A stretch of 6,460 nucleotides of DNA from Desulfuromonadales bacterium (lineage in GTDB: Bacteria > Desulfobacterota > Desulfuromonadia > Desulfuromonadales > BM103): assembly GCA_030614505.1 (NCBI GenBank), contig JAUWTX010000129.1, positions 1-6,460 of the forward strand. Reading direction: 5' to 3'. How positions within the stretch are numbered: the first letter of the stretch is position 1; the number at the start of each line of letters is the position of its first letter. This document shows, piece by piece, positions 1 to 5,740 of this stretch. The notes beneath the pieces were generated by a model that did not search any database, had not been told where the DNA came from, and saw only the letters and a program-made list of their open reading frames with translations. A program made the position numbers and the translations under genes.

Positions 1-350
1 ATCATCAGGGCGTGGCTCTCAATGCCGGAGAAAAGAGCCACCCCGGTGGCTCCGCAGGCACCCATATAAATCTGGCCCTCGGCGCCGATATTCCAGATCT
101 GCATACGAAAGGCAAGGGAAACCCCGAGGCTGGCGAAGATCAACGGTGTCGTTTTGACCAGGGTTTCCGAGAGACCGTAAGTCGAGCCCAACGATTCCTT
201 GAAGATTTCGATATAGGCTTGCAGCGGGTTGACACCGGCTGCGAGCAGCAGAAAACCGGCCACGAACAGGGCCACGATAATCGAGATGATCGGCGCGCTG
301 AAGCGGAACAGGCGAGAGGACAGCTCGCGTTTTTCCGAAACCAGTCTCAC
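1..350 (-). CDS. ABC transporter permease, BMP/nucleoside importer type (partial, N-terminal 116 residues)
   Basis: Inner-membrane channel subunit of the importer encoded upstream. Reading from a GTG at 350 gives 116 codons that stay open to the window edge. Residues about 18-40 form a first membrane helix after a short basic N-terminus, and residues 66-82 form a second hydrophobic stretch. Residues 87-93 read NIGAEGQ, the hallmark of the BPD_transp_2 permeases that partner BMP-family binding proteins (YufP/NupB-like). The GTG overlaps the ATPase TGA as GTGA (350-347), which implies translational coupling, and a GAGGTG ribosome site lies five bases before it. About two thirds of the protein lies off the left edge. 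The family is clear. The substrate (nucleoside, nucleobase or related) cannot be read from this part. Confidence 0.9.
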   Translation of the reverse strand, partial: MRLVSEKRELSSRLFRFSAPIISIIVALFVAGFLLLAAGVNPLQAYIEIFKESLGSTYGLSETLVKTTPLIFASLGVSLAFRMQIWNIGAEGQIYMGACGATGVALFSGIESHALM

Positions 351-1855
351 GTTTGCACCTCGCCGCTCATCAGGAGACCGATCTCTTCACGGCTGGTGGT
401 CTGCGGGTCGACACAACCGACCAGGTGGCCGCGGAACATGACGACAATCTGATCGGAGAGCTTGAGTAATTCATCGAGATCTTCTGAAATCAGAATGGTA
501 CTCATGCCCTGGTTGGCGCCGTCGATGACGACCTTGTGAACGTATTCGGCGCTGCCGATATCGAGACCGCGGGTCGGGTAAAGGGCGACCAGAACTGCGG
601 GTTTTTCCGATAGCTCGCGGGCGATGATGACTTTCTGAATGTTGCCGCCGGACAGGTAACGGATCGGGTTGCCGTCCGGACCGACCTTGATGGCAAACTG
701 GTCGATTTTGGCGGTTGCGTTTTTGCGGATGGCGGTGCGATCCTGAAAGATCCAGCGACGAAATGCGCTGGAGGTGAAGTTTTTCATGATCAAGTTGTCA
801 TCAACTGTCATATCAGGAGCAATGCCGATACTTTTGCGGTCTTCCGGGATATGGGCGATGCCGGCAATGTAGGAACTTTTTGCGGTGCTTTTGGTAATGT
901 CCCGGTCGCCGGCAAGAATCCGTCCGCTGGTTGCTTCCTTGAGACCGGTGAGAACCTCGGCGAGAGCTTTCTGGCCGTTTCCGGCCACACCTGCGATACC
1001 GAGAACCTGGCCCTGGTAGAGTTTCATATTAAAATTCTCGAGATCAGCCAGGCCACGATCATTCTGCACCGACAGGTTCTTGATCTCAAGGGCAAGCTCT
1101 TCATATTTGCAGGCCGGCTTTATCCACATGGGGATCTGGTCCTCACCGATCATCAATGACGCCAGTCGGTTCTCGTCATACTCCCCTCTCGGCAAGGTGA
1201 TCAGACTGCACCCCTTTTTGAGGACAGTGACCCGATCAGAAAGCTCCATCACCTCACGCATTTTGTGGGAGATGAAGAGGATACTTTTGCCTTGATCCCG
1301 GAGTCTGGTCAGAACCTGAAACAACCGTGCGCTTTCCTGTGGGGTCAATACGGCCGTTGGCTCATCGAGGATCAACAAACGACAATCCCGGATCAGAAGT
1401 TTGATCAGTTCGATCCACTGTTGGGCGCCAATCGAGAGTTGCCAGACCGGGGCGTCCAGGTCGAGATCAAGTTCGAACTCGTCGAGAACCTGCTGGATTT
1501 TCTGTTTGTATTTTCTACGCGAAAAGAGGTTGGCAACCCCGTCGAGTGCCAGCAGGATGTTTTCGAAAACAGTGTGAGCCGGGACCAGCATGAAATGCTG
1601 ATGGACCATGCCGATTCCCACAGCCAGGGAATCGCGGGGGCTGCTGAATTGGACTGGCGAACCATTAAACAGGATCTCGCCGCAATCCGGGCGATAGAGG
1701 CCGGTCAGCACGTTCATCAGGGTGCTTTTACCGGCACCGTTCTCACCGAGCAAGGTATGGATTTCACCCGGAGCGACGGACAGAGATATATCGTCAAGGG
1801 CGACGACCCCGGGGAATGTCTTGCGGATATGCTTGATCTGCAGCAGGTCGGTCAT
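347..1855 (-). CDS. ABC transporter ATP-binding protein with two nucleotide-binding domains, BMP/nucleoside importer type
   Basis: Cytoplasmic ATPase that powers the importer, 502 residues from the ATG at 1855. Domain 1 has Walker A GENGAGKST (37-45), a family-type signature LSIGAQQ (140-146), Walker B RLLILDEPT (159-167) and H-loop SHK (196-198). Domain 2 has the degenerate Walker A GVAGNGQK (289-296), signature LSGGNIQK (401-408; usually LSGGNQQK), the family's ALYPTRGLD segment (424-432) and ISEDLDE (456-462). An active first site and a degenerate second site are normal for YufO/NupA-like and sugar-type tandem ATPases. The start is not settled: the frame also opens with GTG at 1876, preceded by a GGTGA site, which would add MYPCWVV. 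I chose the ATG because the family's conserved strand begins just after it. The stop overlaps the permease start. Confidence 0.93.
   Translation of the reverse strand: MTDLLQIKHIRKTFPGVVALDDISLSVAPGEIHTLLGENGAGKSTLMNVLTGLYRPDCGEILFNGSPVQFSSPRDSLAVGIGMVHQHFMLVPAHTVFENILLALDGVANLFSRRKYKQKIQQVLDEFELDLDLDAPVWQLSIGAQQWIELIKLLIRDCRLLILDEPTAVLTPQESARLFQVLTRLRDQGKSILFISHKMREVMELSDRVTVLKKGCSLITLPRGEYDENRLASLMIGEDQIPMWIKPACKYEELALEIKNLSVQNDRGLADLENFNMKLYQGQVLGIAGVAGNGQKALAEVLTGLKEATSGRILAGDRDITKSTAKSSYIAGIAHIPEDRKSIGIAPDMTVDDNLIMKNFTSSAFRRWIFQDRTAIRKNATAKIDQFAIKVGPDGNPIRYLSGGNIQKVIIARELSEKPAVLVALYPTRGLDIGSAEYVHKVVIDGANQGMSTILISEDLDELLKLSDQIVVMFRGHLVGCVDPQTTSREEIGLLMSGEVQT
356..361 (-). promoter_or_regulatory. 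Ribosome binding site of the permease gene
   Basis: GAGGTG on the minus strand, inside the last codons of the ATPase gene and five bases before the GTG at 350. It is the main reason for choosing the GTG that overlaps the ATPase stop codon. Confidence 0.7.
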
Positions 1856-1927
1856 CACTACCCAACAGGGGTACACGGCACAATTTCACCGCGTGCCCCT
1901 GTTCATGAAGAGGTTGATTTACTTAAG

Positions 1928-1963
1928 TTTCTGATTTGGAAATCGCCCTTTTCCGGACAGAAA
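1928..1963 (-). other. Intercistronic stem-loop between the binding-protein and ATPase genes
   Basis: An inverted repeat with outer arms TTTCTG/CAGAAA (1928-1933 and 1958-1963) and inner arms GGAAA/TTTCC (1938-1942 and 1950-1954) around a seven-base loop. It begins immediately after the binding-protein stop codon. No T-run follows on the minus strand, so it is not a clear intrinsic terminator. Hairpins in this position in importer operons often protect the upstream message or attenuate readthrough, giving more binding protein than ATPase. That role is inferred here. Confidence 0.5.
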
Positions 1964-3040
1964 CTACTTGGGAATGGTGCCCTGCACACCTTCGACAAAG
2001 TAGCTCATGCCGAGGAGCTCCCCATCACTGTGGGTGCTTCCGGCCGCAACCGTGATCTCACCATTCTGGTCCTTGATCGGTCCTGCAAAAGGGTGCAGCT
2101 TGCCTGCTTTGATGGCTGCTGTCTTCTCCTTGACCAGTTGCTTGACGTCGGCGGGGACCTTGTCGCTGATTGGTGCCAGTTGCACCAGTTCCTGCTGCAT
2201 TCCCCCCCATATCGCCTCAGATTTCCATGTGCCGTCTTTGACTTCCTGGGCAATCTTGGTATAGAGCGGGCCCCAGTTCCAGACGGGGGCAGTCAGAAAA
2301 GCATTGGGGGCAAAGGAGCGCATATCCGAGTTATAGCCGATGACATAAGCTCCGCGAGCTTCTGCTGCCTGCAGGGTTGCCGGTGCGTCCTGGTGCATGG
2401 CCAGGACGTCGGCACCGACATCGAGCAGACTGTCGGCGGCGTCACGCTCGATGCCCGGGTCGAACCAGGTCTGGGTCCAGACAACCCGGACTTGCACCTT
2501 AGGGTTGACGCTGCGTGCGCCGAGGGTGAAGGCGTTGATGCCGCGGATGACTTCCGGGATCGGGAAAGCGGCGACGTAGCCGATCACATTGGCCTTGGTC
2601 ATTTTTCCGGCGACGATGCCGGACAGGTAGCGCGGCTCATACATGCGCCCGAAGTAGTTGCCGACGTTCTCGGCGGTCTTGTAGCCGGAGCAGTGCATGA
2701 AGACCACGTCCTTGTTGCGTCTGGCAACATCGAGAGTAGCATCCATGTAACCGAAGCTGGTAGTGAACACCAGGTTGTGTCCTTTGCGGACCAGGCCGGT
2801 AATGACCCGGGCAGATTCGGCTCCTTCCGGCACGGATTCAATATAGGTTGAGGGTTCGACGAAGGAGAGGGTCTCCATCTCCTTGCGTCCTTCGTCGTGG
2901 GCATAGGTCCAGCCGGCATCGCCAACCGGGCCGACGTAGATGAAGCCAGCCTTGATTTTCTTGTCATTCGCCTCGGCTGTTGTGGAAAGCTGGGGCAGGA
3001 TCAACAACAAGGCGAGTGCCAGCAATGTAAATCTTTTCAT
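1964..3040 (-). CDS. BMP-family periplasmic substrate-binding protein of an ABC importer
   Basis: Periplasmic receptor that delivers substrate to the permease/ATPase, 358 residues. The N-terminus MKRF plus a hydrophobic stretch (5-18) ends in an AEA cleavage site (22-24), a Sec signal peptide. There is no lipobox cysteine, so the mature protein should be soluble and not a PnrA/BmpA-type lipoprotein. Family landmarks include GDAGWTYAHDEGRKEME (40-56), HCSGYKTAENVGNYFGRMYE (117-136), SGIVAGKMTKANVIGYVAAF (140-159) and a second lobe containing HQDAP and YVIGYNSDM (232-240). The frame also has GTG at 3046, but GGAA six bases before the ATG at 3040 favours the ATG. It is first in the operon, behind a strong promoter. 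Known BMP proteins bind nucleosides, and some relatives have other small ligands, so the exact ligand is open. Confidence 0.93.
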   Translation of the reverse strand: MKRFTLLALALLLILPQLSTTAEANDKKIKAGFIYVGPVGDAGWTYAHDEGRKEMETLSFVEPSTYIESVPEGAESARVITGLVRKGHNLVFTTSFGYMDATLDVARRNKDVVFMHCSGYKTAENVGNYFGRMYEPRYLSGIVAGKMTKANVIGYVAAFPIPEVIRGINAFTLGARSVNPKVQVRVVWTQTWFDPGIERDAADSLLDVGADVLAMHQDAPATLQAAEARGAYVIGYNSDMRSFAPNAFLTAPVWNWGPLYTKIAQEVKDGTWKSEAIWGGMQQELVQLAPISDKVPADVKQLVKEKTAAIKAGKLHPFAGPIKDQNGEITVAAGSTHSDGELLGMSYFVEGVQGTIPK

Positions 3041-3101
3041 CGTCACTTCCTTTCAAAGAGGGCAGGATAGGAGCTGTCTGACTTGTTTCAGTCTTCGCAC
3101 T

Positions 3102-3130
3102 TTTCTACCTCACACCTGAAATCTTGTCAA
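3102..3130 (-). promoter_or_regulatory. Sigma70-type promoter of the BMP importer operon
   Basis: On the minus strand, -35 TTGACA (3130-3125, full consensus) and -10 TAGAAA (3107-3102) are separated by exactly 17 bases. Transcription would start near 3095, leaving a leader of about 55 bases before the ATG at 3040. The leader holds only a small GACT/AGTC hairpin and is too short for a purine riboswitch. This is the best-scoring promoter by eye in the window. Confidence 0.7.
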
Positions 3131-3221
3131 ACTCAAAACCCATCAGGGAAGCTGTGCAACATTGCCAAGCCATGTGCGTCCGTTGGACAAATACGACTAT
3201 TCACAATGCGGAAAAAATATA

Positions 3222-3248
3222 TTGCTTTCTGAATGTTTGTGCTGTAAT
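3222..3248 (+). promoter_or_regulatory. Candidate extended -10 promoter of the NifX-like gene cluster
   Basis: TGC followed by TGTAAT (3240-3248) matches an extended -10 element, with a weak -35 TTGCTT at 3222-3227 and a short 15-base spacer. TAATGT at 3245-3250 with a 17-base spacer is an alternative reading of the same site. Transcription would start near 3255, about 29 bases before the ATG at 3284. No sigma54 -24/-12 pair was recognised. Confidence 0.4.
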
Positions 3249-3261
3249 GTGCATATACACA
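3248..3261. promoter_or_regulatory. Near-palindromic operator candidate over the expected transcription start
   Basis: TGTGCATATACACA is symmetric at six of its seven base pairs, the mismatch being C3252/A3257. It directly follows the extended -10 candidate, where a bound repressor would block transcription. The spacing between TGTG and CACA is six bases, not the eight of a CRP/FNR site. The DUF134 regulator downstream is one possible ligand, but nothing in the sequence proves it. Confidence 0.35.
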
Positions 3262-3283
3262 CAACTAATAAGGAGAAAACCTA

Positions 3284-3856
3284 ATGACAATCTGTTTCCC
3301 CGTAACGCGCAATGATGGCCTGGAAAGTCAAATTTTTGAACACTTCGGTTTGGCTCCAATGTTTTTACTGGTCGATGCGAAAACAGGTGAGGTCGAGGAG
3401 CAGGCCAACCGCAATGAAGGACGTGGTCGCGGTGGGCGTCAACCTTTCAAAGCTCTTGTCGGGAAGACGGTTGATGCCGTCGTGGTTGGCGAGATCGGCC
3501 AAGGGGCCTTGGCTGGCCTGCATCAGGCTGGCTTTAAAATTTTTCAGGCTCAGGCTGGGAGCATCGCTGATAATCTGTCGCTGCTCACAGAAGGCAATCT
3601 CACGGAGTTGTCTTTGAATGCTGTTTGCCGCGGTTTTGCCGGGGCTCGTGGTCAAGGGCGTGGACTAGGTCAAGGTCGTGGCCGTGGACAAGGTCAAGGC
3701 CGTGGACTAGGTCAGGGTCTTGGGCAAGGTCAGGGGCAAGGTCGAGGCCGAGGCCGAGGTCAAGGACAAGGACAAGGTCGTAGCCAAGACATAGACCCTT
3801 ATTCAGGCTTGGGTCAAGGCAAGGGCGCCAGGCATGAATTTGGCTGCGGATTTTAA
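3284..3856 (+). CDS. NifX/NifB-like dinitrogenase cofactor-domain protein with an (R/Q/L)-G repeat tail
   Basis: Cytoplasmic protein of 190 residues. Residues 1-110 match the dinitrogenase iron-molybdenum cofactor domain (PF02579): MTICFPVT start, EHFGLAPMFLLVD (19-31), VDAVVVGEIGQGALAGL (63-79) and GFKIFQA (83-89). Members bind Fe-Mo or other metal-sulfur clusters; the orange protein of Desulfovibrio is one. Residues 46-53 are an early GRGRGGRQ patch. Residues 122-166 form an unbroken alternation of glycine with R, Q or L, and the protein ends HEFGCGF. Cysteines are C4, C115 and C188. The ribosome site AAGGAG (3270-3275) supports the start. It is the first gene of a five-gene run and no nitrogenase gene is nearby, so a nitrogenase role is unlikely. 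Related anaerobe proteins carry Gly/Met/Arg-rich tails; the tail's function is unknown. Confidence 0.87.
   Translation: MTICFPVTRNDGLESQIFEHFGLAPMFLLVDAKTGEVEEQANRNEGRGRGGRQPFKALVGKTVDAVVVGEIGQGALAGLHQAGFKIFQAQAGSIADNLSLLTEGNLTELSLNAVCRGFAGARGQGRGLGQGRGRGQGQGRGLGQGLGQGQGQGRGRGRGQGQGQGRSQDIDPYSGLGQGKGARHEFGCGF
3647..3781 (+). repeat. Degenerate hexanucleotide-type coding repeat specifying the (X-G)n tail
   Basis: The DNA is built from imperfect copies of GGTCAAGGNCGTGGN-like units, with six-base words such as GGTCAA, GGCCGT and GGACAA recurring. It encodes residues 122-166: 22 glycines at every second position, with 9 Arg, 11 Gln and 3 Leu between them. Codon usage varies between copies, so the alternation is partly held by selection on the protein and not only by recent slippage. 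Gains or losses of six bases would keep the frame. Confidence 0.85.
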
Positions 3857-3868
3857 GGAGTAAGGACA

Positions 3869-4270
3869 ATGCAGACTTATCGTAGTACAACTGACAAACC
3901 AGTCGAACGTTTCGTCAAGGATCTTTTTCTGGAGGCCCAAAAACGGGGGTTTCGGATCCATAATGAGGACAAAATGGAGATGGTGCACACCTTTGGCCTG
4001 CATGGTGTCGAGGTTGCAAAAGGCTTTGACCTGCATATGATACAGATATGCAAACCAAAAAAGGCCGCCGCGAGCCTCGAGAAAAACCCAGAAAGAGCAG
4101 TGTTTATTCCCAAGTTCATCATGACCTTCAGCCGTGACAACAGCACACAAATCCGTTTCCAGCACTATACCCGCGAAACTATAGAAGCTCTGATCGATGA
4201 TGAAGGCTTTCCTGATTCCCTGCTGAAAAGCTCTCAGGAAGTTATAGAAATGATCGAAGCGGCGAAATAA
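3869..4270 (+). CDS. DUF302-domain protein
   Basis: Small soluble protein of 133 residues without signal peptide or membrane segment. The pattern fits DUF302 (PF03625): an N-terminal helix VERFVKDLFLEAQKRGF (12-28), a central strand HMIQICKPKKAAASLEKNPE (56-75), then FIPKFIMTF (79-87) and a polar strand TQIRFQHY (93-100), followed by a C-terminal helical segment to residue 133. The family's usual FGNP is ICKP here, putting the only cysteine (C61) in the conserved strand turn. DUF302 has no established biochemical role and is often found beside metal, sulfur or redox genes. It starts 12 bases after the NifX-like gene, with AAGGAG (3856-3861) before the ATG, so the two are co-transcribed. Confidence 0.75.
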   Translation: MQTYRSTTDKPVERFVKDLFLEAQKRGFRIHNEDKMEMVHTFGLHGVEVAKGFDLHMIQICKPKKAAASLEKNPERAVFIPKFIMTFSRDNSTQIRFQHYTRETIEALIDDEGFPDSLLKSSQEVIEMIEAAK

Positions 4271-4285
4271 TCTGGAAACTTTACT

Positions 4286-4314
4286 GTGAGCATCCGGTAT
4301 TTCCGGGTGCTCAC
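4286..4314 (+). other. Strong intergenic stem-loop before the transporter gene
   Basis: Arms GTGAGCA (4286-4292) and TGCTCAC (4308-4314), plus inner CCGG (4294-4297) and CCGG (4303-4306) with one T-G wobble between them, make a stem of about 12 pairs with loop TATTT. No T-run follows, so it is not a textbook terminator. It ends 21 bases before the next ATG. Likely roles are RNA stabilisation or partial attenuation within the operon. Confidence 0.65.
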
Positions 4315-4335
4315 TACATTGAACAGGGTAAGAAA

Positions 4336-5355
4336 ATGATTAAAAAACTAATAATTTTACAACAGAATCTGGTGTGGGCCATTCCAATTTCAATGAGCCT
4401 GGGGCTTATCTATGGCTACCTCTTTGATGCCAGCAACCTGAGGAGCCTTATTATTCCGATCACGTTTGTCATGATTTATCCGATGATGGTCACCCTTAAT
4501 GTCCGGTCAATATTCAAGGGGCATGATATGAAGCTCCAAGTGGTCACACAAATCATCAATTTTATTATGGTGCCGATTGTGGTCTTCTTCCTGGGTAAGT
4601 TCTTCTTTGCTGGAGCTTCAGAAAAATTTGGTCTTTGGGCTGTTGGGCTGTTCCTTATCGGTGTCCTCCCTGCGTCCGGTATGACAATTTCCTGGACCGG
4701 ATTTGCCAAAGGCAACAAAGAAGCCGCGATGAAAATGCTGGTTTTCGGCCTGGTCCTCGGTTCTCTGGCTGCGCCGATCTACACCAAGGTGTTCATGGGT
4801 GCTAATGTCGAAGTTGATATGTTGCATATGTTTAAACAGATCGCAATTTTTGTCTTTGTGCCTTTGTTTGCCGGGATTTTCACTCAGATGTTCTTGCGCA
4901 AAAGGTATGGTGACGCCGACTGGGAGAAAAGACTCAAGCCGAAATTTCCACCATTTTCAGCCCTTGGTGTTGTCATGATCGCTTTTGTTGCAATCTCCCT
5001 GAAAGCCAAGGGGATCATTGCTCATCCGGAAGATATCGTGAAAATTCTGGTCCCACTGGTGATTTTTTACCTGATTTCCTATATCCTGTTGACCCTGATT
5101 GGCAAATTTATGTTCAGCCGAGAAGATGCTATTGCAATGGTTTATGGTGTTGTCATGCGGGATCTGTCAATTGCCTTGGCCATCGCCATGACGGCCTTTG
5201 GCAAAGAGGGTTCGACAATTGCCCTGTTGATAGCCCTGGCCTATGTCATTCAGATACAGAGTGCTGCCTTGTATATAAAAATCGTTCCAAAAATCTTCGG
5301 TCCATCTGCTGAGGAGACACCAAAGGATTTTGTGGCAGATAGTGTCGCCCGTTAA
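4336..5355 (+). CDS. Cysteine-free membrane transporter of the ACR3/bile-acid:sodium symporter superfamily
   Basis: Inner-membrane protein of 339 residues with about ten hydrophobic segments (roughly 11-30, 37-55, 66-91, 99-120, 129-153, 165-187, 207-223, 233-259, 268-289, 295-318), the two-repeat layout of the BASS/ACR3 fold. LPASGMTISWTGFAKGN (111-127) aligns with the ACR3 segment PCTAM...W...L..G, and VVMRDLSIALAIAM (272-285) with the second crossover region. In ACR3 arsenite exporters the cysteine of PCTAM is essential. Here that position is Ala113 and the protein contains no cysteine at all, so arsenite efflux by the known mechanism is unlikely. Sodium- or proton-coupled transport of an anion or organic acid is more plausible, in either direction. 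It is likely in the same operon as the DUF302 gene. The ribosome site CAGGGT (4324-4329) is moderate. Confidence 0.82.
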   Translation: MIKKLIILQQNLVWAIPISMSLGLIYGYLFDASNLRSLIIPITFVMIYPMMVTLNVRSIFKGHDMKLQVVTQIINFIMVPIVVFFLGKFFFAGASEKFGLWAVGLFLIGVLPASGMTISWTGFAKGNKEAAMKMLVFGLVLGSLAAPIYTKVFMGANVEVDMLHMFKQIAIFVFVPLFAGIFTQMFLRKRYGDADWEKRLKPKFPPFSALGVVMIAFVAISLKAKGIIAHPEDIVKILVPLVIFYLISYILLTLIGKFMFSREDAIAMVYGVVMRDLSIALAIAMTAFGKEGSTIALLIALAYVIQIQSAALYIKIVPKIFGPSAEETPKDFVADSVAR

Positions 5356-5356
5356 G

Positions 5357-5380
5357 ATTCCTCCCGGAGAATGTTTTTTT
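5357..5380 (+). terminator. Weak intrinsic terminator after the transporter gene
   Basis: A small stem, ATTC+TC (5357-5363, with C5361 bulged) pairing with GA+GAAT (5367-5372), is followed after one base by seven T residues (5374-5380). It starts one base after the transporter stop codon. The stem is short, so termination may be partial and the next two genes could still be read from upstream. Confidence 0.45.
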
Positions 5381-5405
5381 AGAAACAAGAATCCGTCGGT
5401 TTTGC

Positions 5406-5436
5406 CACAAGTTGCCTGTACAGCAGGCAACTTGTG
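5406..5436 (+). promoter_or_regulatory. Perfect 13-base inverted repeat just upstream of the DUF134 gene
   Basis: CACAAGTTGCCTG (5406-5418) is followed after a five-base loop TACAG by its exact reverse complement (5424-5436). It ends five bases before the AAGGA ribosome site of the next gene. Only three T residues follow, so it may be a second terminator, a leader hairpin that controls translation of the regulator, or a DNA operator for autoregulation. No separate promoter is obvious between it and the previous gene. Confidence 0.6.
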
Positions 5437-5452
5437 CTTTCAAGGATGATTT

Positions 5453-5737
5453 ATGTCGCCACGACCAAAAAAGCCGCGAAATTGTTGTCATGAGCATCCT
5501 GCCGGCAGAGTTTTTAAGCCGACTTCGATCCCAATGAAGGATCTGATCAGCGTGACCCTGTTTCTAGATGAAATGGAAGCCCTCCATCTCTGTGATGGAC
5601 AGGGTTTGACTCAGGAGCAGGCGGGTCTGAAGATGGGTGTCTCCCGCGGGACTATTCAGCGACTGGTCACCAGTGGTCGCAAAAAAATGGTCAATGCTAT
5701 CGTCAACTGTCATGCGTTGGTCATTGGAGAGGGATAA
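5453..5737 (+). CDS. DUF134-family helix-turn-helix regulator
   Basis: Probable DNA-binding protein of 94 residues, close to the usual length of the family (PF02001). Landmarks are MSPRPKKPR (1-9), VFKPTSIPMKDL (20-31), VTLFLDEMEALHLCDGQGLTQEQAG (34-58) and the helix-turn-helix MGVSRGTIQRLVTSGRKKMVNAI (61-83). The N-terminal CCHEH (11-15), together with C47 and C86, gives a set of possible metal or Fe-S ligands. Most DUF134 proteins I recall have far fewer Cys/His there. AAGGA (5442-5446) six bases before the ATG fixes the start. Its position between the transporter and scaffold genes suggests it controls this cluster, possibly sensing metal or Fe-S status. No target has been shown for it here. 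Confidence 0.85.
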   Translation: MSPRPKKPRNCCHEHPAGRVFKPTSIPMKDLISVTLFLDEMEALHLCDGQGLTQEQAGLKMGVSRGTIQRLVTSGRKKMVNAIVNCHALVIGEG

Positions 5738-5740
5738 TCT

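Noticed and set aside
1265..2851. A 528-codon open frame on the plus strand opposite the ATPase and BMP genes
   Set aside because: It has no family resemblance or convincing ribosome site, and it spans two recognisable genes and their intergenic hairpin on the other strand. It is a shadow of GC-rich third positions.
3041..3095. Purine riboswitch in the leader of the BMP importer operon
   Set aside because: The predicted leader is only about 55 bases, lacks the three-way junction core, and shows only one small hairpin.
3248..3261. CRP/FNR binding site
   Set aside because: TGTG and CACA are six bases apart and not eight, and the site lies over the start point and not upstream of the -35.
3124..3315. 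63-codon plus-strand frame in the divergent control region
   Set aside because: Its start is a non-ATG codon without ribosome site, and it runs through the promoter candidates and into the NifX-like gene in another frame.
3647..3781. CRISPR-like or non-coding tandem repeat
   Set aside because: There are no unique spacers between constant repeats. The period is six bases and the stretch is in frame within a gene.
3600..3890. Minus-strand frame rich in Asp-Leu/Val repeats opposite the (X-G) tail
   Set aside because: It is the antisense reading of the hexanucleotide repeat and overlaps a well-supported gene.
4336..5355. Arsenite efflux pump (ACR3)
   Set aside because: The fold is related, but the essential cysteine is replaced by alanine, there is no cysteine in the protein, and no ars genes are nearby.
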